Source: Piper betle
Taxonomy: Eukaryota > Streptophyta > Magnoliopsida > Piperales > Piperaceae
DNA length: 64,000 bases
NCBI GenBank assembly: GCA_033002965.1
Contig: JAURVB010013289.1
Location: 1-64,000 of the forward strand
Direction: 5' to 3'
Part shown: piece after piece, positions 43,585 to 55,186 of the stretch
Layout of the letters: each line of letters starts with the position of its first letter
Numbering within the stretch: the stretch's first letter is position 1
The notes under the pieces: model-generated
Seen by the model: the letters and a program-made list of their open reading frames with translations, nothing else
The model's database searches: none
What the model was told of the DNA's origin: nothing
Program-made: the position numbers and the translations under genes

Positions 43585-46210
43585 TGTAACGACCCGCCAT
43601 TTTTCAAGATAATATTGTGGGCCTAACTGGCTAGGTGTTACTCAAAATTAAAGCAATTATGTCAAACATTATTAGAAATCATAACTTATAATAAAATCCC
43701 ACAGTCTTGGACCGTTTCCCAGCAGCCACACTTATTCCTCAATTAAATAACAAAAAGGAGTCCTCATATTACTTTGCTCCATGCTCTAGTTGTCAATCAT
43801 CTAATCTCGGATCTGCACACCTGCGGAGGCAATTCCGCGTTAGTGATTACAACACTAAGTAGTATAATAGATAAAACAAACAAGTACATTCCACCATTTT
43901 CATATATTTATTTTAATATGCGGTGGAGCGATTCCGCTATACTCCAAAACAATGCGGAGGAGGTGTCCGCTGTGATCCGCACACCCCGGCCGTAGCCTTT
44001 TTATGGGGAGGCTACCACTACCGTCTCCAGTGCCAGTGCCTCGCACACCCGGGCCGTAGCCTTTTTGTGGGGTAGCTATCACTGCACTCGGGTGATTGCT
44101 ATGCCCCGTTTGTGGGGAAGCTCTCACTACCACATTCTAGTGCCAGTGCCTCGCACACCCCGGCCGTAGCCTTTTTATGGGGAGGCTATCACTGCACTCC
44201 AGTGCCAATGCCTTGCACACCCAGGCCGTAGCCTTTTTGTGGGGCGGCTATCACTGCACTCAGGTGATCGCTATGCCCCGTTTGTGGGGAAGCTCTCACT
44301 GCCAACTCTAGTGCCAGTGCCTCACACACCCCGGCCGTAGCCTTTTTATGGGGTGGCTATCACTGCACTCAGTGCCAGTGCCTCGCACACCCCGACCGTA
44401 GCCATTTTATGGGGCGGCTATCACTGCACTCAGGTGATCGCTATGCCCCGTTTGTGGGGAAGCTCTCACTGCCAACTCTAGTGCCAGTGCCTCACACACC
44501 CCGGCCGTAGCCTTTTTATGGGGCGGCTATCACTGCACTCAGTGCCAGTGCCTCACACACCCCGGCCGTAGCCTTTTTATGGGGCGGCAATCACTGCACT
44601 CTAGTGCGATGGAGGAATCGCTGTGCCTCACTCACCCCGGCCGTAGCCTTTTTATGGGGCGGCTATCACTACTCCAAAACAATATCGATGCATCACAAGA
44701 TTCACACACATAACACGACCCAGTGTCGGACTGAGTCAATTCTTTAACCCCGGTTGCACTTCGTGCATGGTGGTCGAATCTGGGCTCAGGCCGACCTAGG
44801 CTACCAACAAGGAAAATACGATGTTCTACCTATTATACGTACCTGACTTGCGGGTTCGTCCGACTGTAATCCGCTAACCCTAATATGAACGGGGCATAAA
44901 ATTATACATTAGTATAATTTTACTCGCGTCGAAAATGCATGCAACTAAATATTTAATATATGCCACATTAATTAATTTATTTAATTCGATAAGGTTCAAC
45001 ACTTCTTTATTTAATTAATTATGCTATCGCGTAATTTCTACGCGATTATCTTTTATTGATCCATTATTTTACTTTACGAATTTATTATAAGAATAATCGT
45101 TTTATTTATCAAATATAACTTTTATATGATAAAGGTGAAGTCTCTATTAAATATTCCTCATAACCCTTCAATTTAAGTTAATTGCTTTTAATCAGCCGAT
45201 TAATTAATTACCGTTTATCGTGATCGAAATTTATTAATTTCATGTAATAATTTATAAATTTATTATTTTGACCACTTAACTCATATTCCTTTAAATTAAT
45301 TATTTCAATGATTTTAACACGAGTTGGTATTATTATTATGATTTTCAACTCAACCCATATCGAGTCAACCCGAAATTACAAAACTGCCATTCTTCTTCTT
45401 CTTCTTCCGTCACCATTCTTCTCTTCACCCAAAACCAGCACCAAGCTCTTCTCTTTCGACCAAAATCTAGATCCTATCCTTCACCCATTGTCTCCCTTTC
45501 CTAGCAACCAAATTAGCAGCAACAATCAAAGGGCGACTGCACCACCACAGCGACGAACCAGCAGCCATGGCGACCTCGACCTGCTGCTATGGCGACTCAG
45601 ACGTGGCCAGCAGCACCGCCCCACGCGTCCCCTTCTTCCCGCACAACAACCCAACGCCCAGAAGAAGAGAAACACTACCCTACAGCGTGGTATATGCAAC
45701 TGGTCGTGACACAAACGCCATGGTGCTGTTGCTGCAATTCAGCAGGACGTGCTACCATCCTTGGCAATTTCAGCAGGACGTGCTACCATTCTTGGCTGTA
45801 AATTCTATGAAATCTCACCTTTAATTACTACAACATGAGTAAGGACGTTGATGCAGCAACTGATTAGCAAAAGATTATGACTTGTTGCTGTAATTAATCA
45901 CAAACACACAAGAATTGCTGCACGGCAGCAACTTATGTTCGTGGGTGAATTCCTGGTTCTAATCCAGTTACATCCTCCCTTTTTCTTGTTGATTTCAGGT
46001 CTTAGTTTCCATGATTATCTTGTATTATAATCTTTGATCATATGTATGCATGCAAACTAAGAAGAAGAGAGGAAGAAACTTACCAAAACAATGGGGAAGC
46101 CGGCGTTTGTCCAAGGAGCTTATGTGCATGACGCCCCCCCTCCTTCTCCTTATAAAATGAAAGAAGGCCTAGGGTTTATGAAAACACACTTCGTTGCCGG
46201 GTAAATGGGC
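43585..46210 (-). mobile_element. LTR inside H (minus)
   Basis: Starts TGTAACGACCCGCCATTTT; carries the GGCCGTAGCC minisatellite (43975-44670) and then B/C-like AT-rich and leader sequence to about 46200, without a recognisable outer terminus. AATTC occurs on both sides (43580-43584 and 46211-46215), which may be a target duplication, but the missing terminus makes that uncertain. Confidence 0.65.
43975..44670. repeat. LTR minisatellite inside H
   Basis: The longest array in the window, with about ten GGCCGTAGCC cores (minus orientation of GGCTACGGCC). It includes a near-perfect duplication of a roughly 185-bp block (CGGCTATCACTGCACTCAGG... from about 44245 and again from about 44415), so it has grown recently by higher-order duplication. 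Confidence 0.85.
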
Positions 46211-47174
46211 AATTCTGTAAATATTGGTTGACTCGATACCGACTCGAGTTAAAAATAGTACAAACTCGTAATAAATCTTTTAAAATAATTATTTTATTGG
46301 GTTATAGGTTATAGTTACTAAACTAATTAATTATTGGACAAAGTCGACATGGACATAAGTAATAAAAATACGGTAACGATAAAGTGTCGATAATTAATCG
46401 GCATAATAAAAGCGACCAACTTAAATCGGACGGGTATATGTAATTAATAAATAAAAATGTTACCTTTACCATATTAAATTTAATATTAGGTAAATAAAGT
46501 GATTATTTTAATAACGAGTCAGTAATATAGAAAATGGGTTATTAAACTATAGTGGGGTAGAAATCACTCGCGTCGAACCTAAATAGCATAATGGAAATAA
46601 AGAAAGTTCGAAACTTTATAGAGTCAAATAATTTAAAATAATTATATTAATAATATTTACTAATTAAAATAATTCAAAATATTTTAAATAATTTAATTGA
46701 ACAACTTAATTAATTAAATTGTTCTAAGTAATATTAGCGATTAAAACATTATAACCAAAGAAAAATATATTAATAATAGTAATTAAATATTTGGGTTGAT
46801 AATTATTTTATTATTTGTTAGGTGTTAATTATTATCTAGATTATTAATGTAAAGTAGGATTTAAATGATTATGTCAAGGAATAGTTTAATATTTAATATT
46901 GTTGAAATTTAATAGTAATATATATATTAGTCATTTAGTTGCATGCATTTCTACTCGAATAAAATTATACTTATGTATAATTTTATGTCCTCGTTCAGAT
47001 TAGGATCATTGGTCACAGCTACAAGTTTGAAATATCCAAGTCCGTATAATTATTTAAAATGTTGTATTTTCCTTTGTAGATAACCTGGTCAGCCTAAGCC
47101 CAGATTTGACCACCATGCACTGAGTGCAACCGGGGTCAAAGAATTGACTCAGTCTCACACGGGCTATGCCCTTC

Positions 47175-47700
47175 ATAATCAAATAATGGACATGATGGAC
47201 TGACCCATCAGCCAATAAATTGGACATGGCGGATTGGACTCACCAGCCGGTAATGGACATGATGGACTGACCCATCAGCTAATAAATTGGACATGGCGGA
47301 TTGGACTCGCCAGCCAATTACAGACATGGTGGATTGGACCCACCAGCCGATAACGGACGTGACGGATTGGACTCGCCAGCTGGTAATGGACATGACAGAC
47401 TGACCAATCAGCCAATAAATTGGACATGGCGGATTGGACTCGCCAGCTAATTACGAACATGGTGGTCTAACCCATCAGCCAATAGATGGACATGGTGGAC
47501 TGACCCATCAGCCAACTAATGGACATGGTGGATTAGACTCACCAGCCGATAACGGACATGGCGGATTGGACTCGCCAGCCGGTAATGTCCATGATGCACT
47601 GACCCATCACCCAATAGGTGGACATGGAGGACTGACCCATCAGCCAACTAATGGACATGGTGGACTGAACCATAAGCTAATAAATGGTCATGTTTGGAAT
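47175..47700. repeat. Tandem repeat GGACATGGTGGACTGACCCA in LTR H
   Basis: About 15 units of 30-38 bp such as AATGGACATGATGGACTGAC plus CCATCAGCCAAT, alternating with GGCGGATTGGACTCGCCAGC variants. The sequence is unlike the other LTR arrays but lies at the same LTR position. Confidence 0.88.
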
Positions 47701-48156
47701 GGTCACAAGTGCGAATATTATAGATAATGATAGGGAGTTTATGGACTTGTTTTTATTTAATTATACGGCTTAGTTGTTAATCAATAACGCGGCATTGCCT
47801 CTGCAGGTTAGTAGCTGGACCTAAAGATTAAGAGACGACAGGGTGGTTCTTCTACCAACACAGGTGGTGAACGGTTAATAAATGGACTTCTCTTCTTACT
47901 TTTCTTGTGTTATAAATGTGGCTATGGGAAACGATCCAAGACTGTGGGATAATTTACTTCATACATTGTCATTTGAAAAATATGTTCTTTTGAGTGAGAA
48001 ATGCTAGACTTATTTGCCTTCATATTATACATGTAACCTTTTAAGTAACAACCGGTCCGGTTAGGACTGGTTGTTATAGGGTTGGTTTTTGTTAAATTTT
48101 GAGTAACACCTAGCCAGCAAGGCCCACAATATCGTGAAAAATGGCGGGTCGTTACA

Positions 48157-48963
48157 CGGCTGGTCCGATCAGACCCACGGCCGAGCCTCGACGGCGGCGC
48201 TAAGCAGAGGGGAAAGGTAGGGGAGGTCGAGGGGAGGAGCTCCGACTTCACGGCGGCGGTGGTCCGGCGCAGACGGCGGCGAGAATCGCGTCGGGAATGG
48301 CAGGAACATCGAGGGCGATTTCCGGCGCTCACGACGGCTGGACGGTGGCCGGGCGTGGTCGAGGCGGCAAGGCGACGGCACGGCCGGGCTGGGCGGCGTC
48401 GATCGGCGGCGAGTCCGACGTCGACGGCGGTGGCAAAACCTCAAGGGCGGCGGCGGTGAAGACACGGGATGGGGTTTGGGGAGGAAGATGGGGTGTATAG
48501 GGCGATGGCAAGGTTGTAAATAAAACTTGACTCGACACCGGCTCGAGTCAAGAATGATAACGGACTTGGAATAAATTCTAGAAAAATCTAGAAAAAATGG
48601 GGAAAATCCCATAAAATCGAACAAAATATCACAACATCTAAATGACATTTCGTATAACTAATAACCCACCCGAATACCATCTAACGCGTCCTAATGCGTT
48701 ATTCGGCCTAAACTAATTCTACGGTCACAACATAAAATAAAATAAAATCATCAACTGTATACTCTCATATCTACTGATAACTCAGTCTGCTGATGCGTAT
48801 CTGACGCTATCATCGATACTTGGGTATACATAAACCCTCATAGCACGTGCGCACGGTCAGCCTCGGCCCCGCACACGTGTTCTGAAAGCTGAACCGACTC
48901 AAACTACGGTCAAACCGACCGGCTAACGACTATAAAACCCTGACTCGAGTCGCGGGTTTTACA
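48157..48963 (-). mobile_element. Element F 3' LTR, last part
   Basis: GC-rich segment (48160-48500) rich in CGGCGG, then CTTGACTCGACACCGGCTCGAG and sequence matching the 5' LTR (51810-52331) to the terminus GGGTTTTACA at 48963. Open frames in the GC-rich part are compositional and show no domain. Confidence 0.82.
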
Positions 48964-50460
48964 ACCTTCCCTCCTTATAAAAATTTCGTCCTCGAAATTT
49001 TAAATCAAGGAGGTGTCAAACATAATGCTGTAAACTGTAATCGAGGTTGGAAACTGGAGTACCTGGTCCAGAAGCTGGCTGCTCGAACAACTCGGGATAC
49101 CTCCTCCTAATCTCGTCCTCACGCTCCCATGTAGATTCTTCAACTCCGCGTCGATTCCACTGCACTCGTACTAAGGGAACCTGCTTACGTCTGAGGGTCT
49201 TCACTTGACGATCAACTATCCTCGTTGCATCCTCAGGATACGTCAAGTCAGGACGGAGTTCTATCCCTTGGAAACTGATAACGTGGGAGTTATCTGGGTG
49301 GTACTTCTTCAATTAGGATACGTGAAACACTGGATGTACGGCTGATAGGTGAGGCAACAATTCCAAGCGATAGGCCACCTGACCTACACGTTCTAGAACG
49401 TCGACATGGTCCTATGTACTGCGGGCTAAGCTTCCCACGCATACCAAACCTCATGTTTCCCTTGGTTGGTGACACCTTCAGAAGAACATGTTCTCCGACC
49501 ATGAAGTGAACCTCACGTCGGCGTTGGTCAGCGTAGCTTCTCTGTCGGTCCTGAGCTGACCTCATCCTCTTTTAATCTGCATAACCACATCCTGTGTCTG
49601 CTGAACCATCTCTGGTCCCACTATCATTGGCTCACTGCCCTGTACCCAACACACTGGGGATCTGCACGGCCTACCATAAAGCGCTTCAAATGGTGCCATC
49701 CCAATACTCGCCTGGTAACTGCTGTTGTAAGCGAATTCCACCAAAGGCAAATGCTCTGTCAAATCACCTCCAAAATCTAGCGTACAGGCCCTAAGCAAAT
49801 CCTCAAGAATCTGAATAGTTCTTTCGGGTTGCCCATCTGTCTGAGGGTGGAAAGCGGTGCTGAACTTCGACTCTGTACCCATGGCTGCCTGAAAAGCTCT
49901 CCAGAAACGGGACGTAAACCGTGGGTCTCTGTCTGAGATGATCTCCAACGGAACTCCATGTAGTCGTACTATCTCATCCCGATACAAGGTCGCCCAAGTG
50001 GATAATGGGTAATCCATTCTAATAGGGATAAAATGCACAGACTTCGTTAGTCAATCCACTATTCCCATACTGCATCTCTCTCCTGGTGATTCTTAGGCAG
50101 GCCGACTACGAAATCATAAGCTATACTTTCCCACCTCCACTCTGGGTCTTCAGTGGCTGTAAGGTCCCACCGGGGCGCATGTGTTCAGCCTTCACCTGTT
50201 GACAGACTAAACACCTGGCTACAGTGTCAAAAACCTCTTTCTTCAATCCTGGCCACCAATAGGATCGTCGAACATTGCGATACATCTTCACTTCGCTTGG
50301 ATGCACTGTGCACCTCGAGGTGTGGGCATCACGAAGAATAGTCCTACGAAGTCCGGGATACTCAATGATGTCCGGAACAAAAGACGTCCTCTCAATTTGA
50401 CCAGTCCATCTGTATCTTCGACCAAATCTCTGTGAACTCCCTGTCCAACTGTCTCACTAC
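48964..50460 (-). pseudogene. Element F: integrase and chromodomain-like pol remnant
   Basis: From the polypurine tract (48964-48976, purine-rich on minus) and hairpin AAATTTCG-N4-CGAAATTT (48981-49000) upstream: chromodomain-like tail VRVQWNRRGVEESTWERED (about 49160-49100), GPY/F region (GKLSPQYIGP), integrase core with SDRDPRF and a QPERT version of the catalytic Glu site (50038-49562), and zinc module ending CLVCQQVKAEH (50306-50121). The frame changes near 49565, 49300 and 50110. RT, RNase H and protease are absent: sequence upstream of about 50460 is already gag. Confidence 0.85.
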
Positions 50461-51033
50461 ATTCTAATAGGAGATCTAACCTTCTCTCTGTTGTTGTCCT
50501 CGCCTATCTCAAAATGTGGTGACGGCGACACTGCCACTGCCGGTATGCTACCCCCTGCTGTTTGCCCACTACTAGCTCTAGGGGATCCACTATCATGAAT
50601 ACTCATCCCAATCTGAAGAGGAGCAATCAGGGGAGTTGTAGGGATAGTCCCCTGCTGTGCTGATGGAGGAGGAGGCGGCGGGTAGCCCATGGGAGAAGCG
50701 GCCTCTCCTCGTACTTCGTCATCTCCTAACTGCCTCTTCTCAACTCGAGCTATGGAGAGGGGCTATTTGACGGAGCTCTCTCCTGAACTCTCCCTGGCTC
50801 TCTTGTATCTGCCTCTGTGTCTCTACCAATTAGGTAATGATTGCATCTCTCTCAGTCTGGCGACTACGAGAACTACGATGGCTAGTCGAGGCACGCTCGT
50901 TGGCTTCTCCTGACGGTGGTTGATCTCTCGGCCTACTAGATGCTATCTCGCTGGGCGCACGACTAGGACTAGTATGCCTGGGAGGAGAAGGAGATGGATC
51001 CTTGGTCTGAGTCCTGCGAGTTGCTCTAACCAT
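50461..51033 (-). pseudogene. Element F: gag N-terminal part
   Basis: Starts at ATG 51033 with MVRATRRTQTKDPSPSPPR, a Ser/Pro/Arg-rich disordered N-terminus, and continues in pieces (50690-50457: Pro- and Gly-rich, GQTAGGSIPAVAVSPSP). The capsid core and zinc knuckle are missing, deleted together with protease, RT and RNase H. The leader and primer site (GGCTCTGATACCA on plus, 51200-51212) follow before the LTR. Confidence 0.65.
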
Positions 51034-51216
51034 GATGACTGACACTCACTAATCAAACCTGTGCACACTGTCCTTCAACTACGTGGTGAGAAATCTGTAA
51101 ACTGAAACAAGTAAATCAAGAAAACATACCTGCCGACTTGACTCGGAGTAGCTTTGCACACACATGACCTGTAATTTCCATCTTAATCGGTCAAGAGTTG
51201 GCTCTGATACCAATCT

Positions 51217-52331
51217 TGTAACACCCCAATCTGGTTTACTCTCAACCCGGACCAGAACTGTTACAAAGGATCGAACTACTCGTAAACCGATTAAGTTGGC
51301 TGACCCAAAACCTAAACGGCTACGACATAACCCTCTCGACGTCTCAAGATGGAGCACGCCGCTAATGCGCAAACAATATATGAATGAGATGCAAAACCCT
51401 AACAGGATACTACGTGAATGTCATGATAATCACCGCACACCAAAATAATTAAAACAACAATAAAATTCATAAAACCTGGAATAAAACGGACAGAGCCTCC
51501 CCTAAAAGTGCAATAAGGGGATGACCTGTTAAAATACGGCACAATATGTATAAATATAAAACAACAATTTATATCACACTAGACTTCAAATCAACTACAC
51601 ATATCGTAATTGGTATCTAGCCCACCTGCAATTCATGTTCATCGTATTTTTGTTCATTTCAACTTAACATAGCTGATCATCCTGGGCATTGGAACTTTTC
51701 CAAAACATTTCTAAGAAAATTCATACATTTCTAAACAAGATCTACAAGTCTCACAAACACATGCGTAAATACCAATATGTAAATCTACTACAAAAGACGG
51801 TGGCCAGGCCTCAAGGGCGGCGGCGGTGAAACACGGGATGCGTTTGGGGAGGAAGATGGGGTGTATAGGGCGATGGCAAGGTTGTAAATAAAACTTGACT
51901 CGACACCGGCTCGAGTCAAGAATGATAACGGACTTGGAATAAATTCTAGAAAAATCTAGAAAAAATGGGAAAAATCCCATAAAATCAAACAAAATATCAC
52001 AACACCCAAATGACATGTCCTATAACTAATAACCCACCTGAATACCATCTAACGCGCCCTAATGCGTTATTCGGCCTAAACTAATTCTACGATCACAACA
52101 TAAAATAAAATAAAATCATCAACTGTATACTCTCATATCTATTGATAACTCAGTCTGCTGATGCGTATCTGACGCTATCATCAATACTTGGGTATACATA
52201 AACCCTCATAGCACGAGCGCACGGTCGGCCTCGGCCCCGCACACGTGTTCTGAAAGCTGAACCGACTCAAACTACGGTCAAACCAACCGGCTAACGACTA
52301 TAAAACTCTGACTCGAGTCACGGGTTTTACA
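51217..52331 (-). mobile_element. Element F 5' LTR with internal deletion
   Basis: TGTAACACCCCAATCTGG...GGGTTTTACA, 1115 bp. Near 51798 (ACAAAAGACGGTGGCCAGGC) it jumps from the front to the GC-rich tail of the family LTR, a loss of about 2 kb compared with the 3' LTR. It is followed by TCGGG, the right target duplication. Confidence 0.85.
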
Positions 52332-53025
52332 TCGGGAAACTCTACTACCACAGGAATCATGGACAACTCTTTGGGTTTTGACTTAGACTCAACTAAGTTA
52401 GTCAAAAGTCTTTACTAACCCTCACCAAACAATGGGCGATCGAGTTGTTTGGTTAGGATAGCTGCCACAAATTATGCGCATGTGATGGAAGAAATATCAC
52501 GTCGATGGAATGTAGTTTTACCAAGGATTTCCACTCGTAAAATGCTTCCTCTTGAAGCATGCATGTTCCCAACCTCACATGATGGCAGTGGGGCACAGAC
52601 AGAGCCCAAAACGCTTATTTCGGTAATGCCTATCCAGCTCTCCGCCTTCATTGGATTGATCCCTACAATAACTACCTTTTATAGTTCAGCTCCATTCTTC
52701 CTGAACTTTTCCACAATGTAACAGTCACCATCATCAAAATCTGGTGGCACCACTTGTCGGACTACCAGTGGCACTGGGTTTGGACACTTCCCTTGCTCGC
52801 CTCGGGTCTGCTAACCCTGCCCGCCCTTGGGCACTTCCCTGTGTTTGAGGCTCCATTCCCTGCTACCACTCCCGTTAACCATTGAACGATATTTTAAACC
52901 ACAAAATTTGTATTTTCTGAAGCCTGCACCAGTCCCTGTATGGCCGTCAAGATTTGGGCCAATACATTCTCCGTGTTCGAATTCGATTGCGCAGATCAGC
53001 TTGACTATCTACGTGTGCCTACCAT
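52332..53025 (-). pseudogene. Element C: protease-adjacent and gag remnant
   Basis: 52332-52440 is the pre-RT segment joined to 37988 (SMIPVVVEFPD; TEWFGEG-type text upstream). At about 52440 it jumps into gag (TCMLQEEAF-like) and reads back to an ATG at 53025 (MVGTRR). Protease and gag C-terminus are deleted. Multiple stops. Confidence 0.75.
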
Positions 53026-53194
53026 CTGAAACATCGAACCATCATGGTTCATTACCATGTTCTTGTTCAATTTTGGCTTAAGTTTGTTAGCGAATGAATT
53101 TGTTAATTAATAATACAACATAGTGGGAAAAGATAATTATTGCACTTTTGAAGAAGGTACTTGAGTCATAAAGTATGAGCTTGTGCGAAACCGT

Positions 53195-53955
53195 GCTCTG
53201 ATACCACCTGCAACAACCCGCCCGAACCGGCCCGGTGTTACTTAAAAATATGTAATAGATGTAAACGATAATATTCTAGGACATGAATATTAATACAACA
53301 ATTAATGTCTAGAAATATATAAATCATAAATATAAAGCGTGTTCTCTAAAATATAAAATAACTGTCCCACAGTCTCGGACCATTTCCCATAGCCACAATT
53401 ATAACATAAGAGAATAGTAAGGAAGTCCAATTTTATTATCAACTGACCAAACCTAGGTCACTTTTATTCTTCAATCCAAAGCTACTCACCTGCGGAGGCA
53501 ATTCCGCGTTAGTGATAAAAACACTAAGCCGCATAATTAAATCAAACAAGTATATATAATTCCCTATTATCATTTCACAAGTCTTTTCGTAATTACCGAT
53601 ATTTGCCATTGACTCACCCTCTCGGTATCACAAGTGCATAATGAGCCTACTTACGCCACTGCGCCATGTCACCCATTTTGGCCTGGGGGCAAGTATTAAA
53701 TATTCTAGGGGGTGCTGCTCTGCCGAATTGAGTCCATCCCGGTTGAATTCCAATGCATGGTGGCCAGATACTCAAGTCGATCAAGACTCCCACATAGTAG
53801 TTTTAAAAGTGTGACCTCGTGTTGGACTGAGTTAATTCTTTCACCCCGATTGCACTCGGTGCATAGTGGTCAAATTTAGTGTCAGCCAACCGAGGCTGCC
53901 GACTAGGGAAAATACAATATTTCAAATGATTATAGGGACCTAGATAGTTTGTAAG
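53195..53955 (-). mobile_element. Element C primer site and partial 5' LTR
   Basis: Primer site GCTCTGATACCACC (53195-53208), then an LTR starting TGCAACAACCCGCCC (53209) that aligns with the element C 3' LTR until 53955, where LTR K begins. The outer 2 kb is absent. Confidence 0.8.
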
Positions 53956-55049
53956 TGTAAAGACCGAGAAAAAAAAAAATGACGCAAACGCGGTTCGGGA
54001 AGGACTGAACGTCTTATATCCAATACCTAGTTAATTATTATATTTTATTATTTACCCGATTACCAGGTTAAATGAAATACCGGTGTTTTCACATACTCTA
54101 GCCGTCATTTCATTTTATTTTATGAAGGACCTTAGCCTTCATTCGCATTTTTTCTTCTCCTCTTCCTTGCCGGCGTGTCTTTTTCCTTAGTTATTCTTCC
54201 TATGTCCCTCTTCTTGATTTTCTTGCATGCATATTTTAATTAGATAATAAGCTTTATAATTGTGAGCATTAAAGTTTAAAATCAACAAGAAAGAAACTAA
54301 AATTTGCCGACGAGTTCCCGGTTTCGGCGAGATGGGCAAGCACGGGCAAGCCTCGTTGGGAATTAGTGACGACGACCGTTCTAATGTCGGGAGATGATCC
54401 TACTCTCTTCATTGATCAGTGTAGGTCGATCTCATGTGTGTGTATGCCGGCCGGGGGTGGTAAATGGCCAAAAATAGAGGACGGTGGCAAAAACAGAGGC
54501 GCGGTGGTGGGTGAAGAAGTCCGGCCGTCCTGGGGGGCGACAGGTTGCAATCTGGCCCGGGAAGGTCGATAGGAGGTCGAGCAGTGTCGAAGCGACTACC
54601 CAATTAAGGCGCGACGCTCGCTGTTGGTGGAATAGGCGATGCGAGGACGCCGCTAGGCAAGCGATGCAGGCATTGCCGCGACTGGAAGGTGGCCGAAGTT
54701 GGCGAGCGGTGACAGTGGAACGGCACGGCAGAGCTGTATGGCGACGATGGACGGCGGCCGGAGGTGGTCGGTGGTGACGGAGTGGGTGGCGACTGGAGGG
54801 CGCTTGGAGTCGGGAACAGAGCATGCCAGAGAAGAAGAAGGAAAAAAATTACCTTGGGTGGCAAACTTCTAAATAATGCTTGATTCGACACAGCTCGAGT
54901 TAAATAATAATACCAACACGTAAATAACACCAGGCTCGATACCGACTCGAGTTAAAAAATAATAATAACTTGTAATAAATCATTAAAAATAATCATTTAA
55001 AGGGGTTATGGGTTAAAGTTACTAAATTAATTAATTATTGTACGAAATG
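53956..55049 (+). mobile_element. LTR fragment K (plus), truncated at the gene boundary
   Basis: TGTAAAGACCGAG followed by a CATTTTATTTTATGAAGGACC promoter-like region and a GC-rich leader (54300-54820) unlike those of C, D or E, then GACTCGAGTTAAAAAATAATA and TTATTGTACGAAAT. Here similarity to the LTRs stops (about 55049) and single-copy-looking sequence starts. Confidence 0.75.
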
Positions 55050-55186
55050 GCCACATTTCTTGGATCTGCTCTCAGATTCCCAAAAGAATTAAATTCGGAA
55101 CTCAAGATATACGATGGATTAATCGTGGCCATTTAACTCGGTCGACTCGGGCTCTTACCAGTCAACGCCGAGTCACCATCGAGGCC

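Larger units (their letters stand above)
43168..48156 (+). mobile_element. Solo LTR H (plus) with a further LTR inside
   Basis: Plus-oriented LTR from TGTAAAGACTG (43168) to GGGTCGTTACA (48156), interrupted at 43585-46210. It has no internal element sequence, so it is a solo LTR left by recombination. The flanks (CCGCC, CGGCT) do not form an obvious duplication. The 5' part has CATTTTATAAAGGA near 43371-43385 as promoter candidate; the 3' part has its own tandem repeat (47175-47700). Confidence 0.75.
37989..52331 (-). mobile_element. Element F: second chromovirus family (TGTAACACCCC LTRs), with nested insertions
   Basis: Minus-strand element flanked by a perfect duplication TCGGG (37984-37988 and 52332-52336) inside element C protease sequence. 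The 3' LTR is split over 37989-38104, 41006-43167 and 48157-48963; internal 48964-51216; 5' LTR 51217-52331. Both LTR ends match (TGTAACACCCCAAT...GGGTTTTACA). The internal region retains gag start, integrase and chromodomain-like tail but lacks protease, RT and RNase H, so it cannot move on its own. Without the insertions its 3' LTR is about 3.1 kb; the 5' LTR is 1.1 kb because of a deletion near 51798. Confidence 0.87.
14155..53955 (-). mobile_element. Element C: old Tekay-like chromovirus split by nested insertions
   Basis: Composite span. Removing the three insertions (17396-18935, 20189-36812, 37989-52331) leaves one minus-strand element: 3' LTR 14155-16860, pol C-terminus, integrase/RNase H, reverse transcriptase, protease/gag remnant, primer site near 53195-53208 and partial 5' LTR 53209-53955. 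Coding continuity across each insertion is visible: RNase H text 'FTQTDLN' (right of 36812) joins 'LRPKQWIEYL' (left of 20189), and pre-RT text ending at 37988 joins 'SMIPVVVEFPD' starting at 52332. The 5' LTR is cut at 53955 by another LTR fragment. About 7 kb of C's own sequence is spread over 39.8 kb. Confidence 0.85.

Noticed and set aside
45308..45709. 133-codon plus-strand open stretch with a TTCTTC-rich start
   Set aside because: It is the polypyrimidine-rich leader zone shared by B/C-type LTRs, not a gene.
43163..48161. Target duplication for solo LTR H
   Set aside because: CCGCC and CGGCT do not match, and the uninterrupted LTR F copy lacks this region, so it cannot be tested here.
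48160..48500. Overlapping long open stretches on both strands in GC-rich CGGCGG sequence
   Set aside because: GC-rich, stop-poor composition inside the element F LTR explains them; no domain or conserved start is visible.
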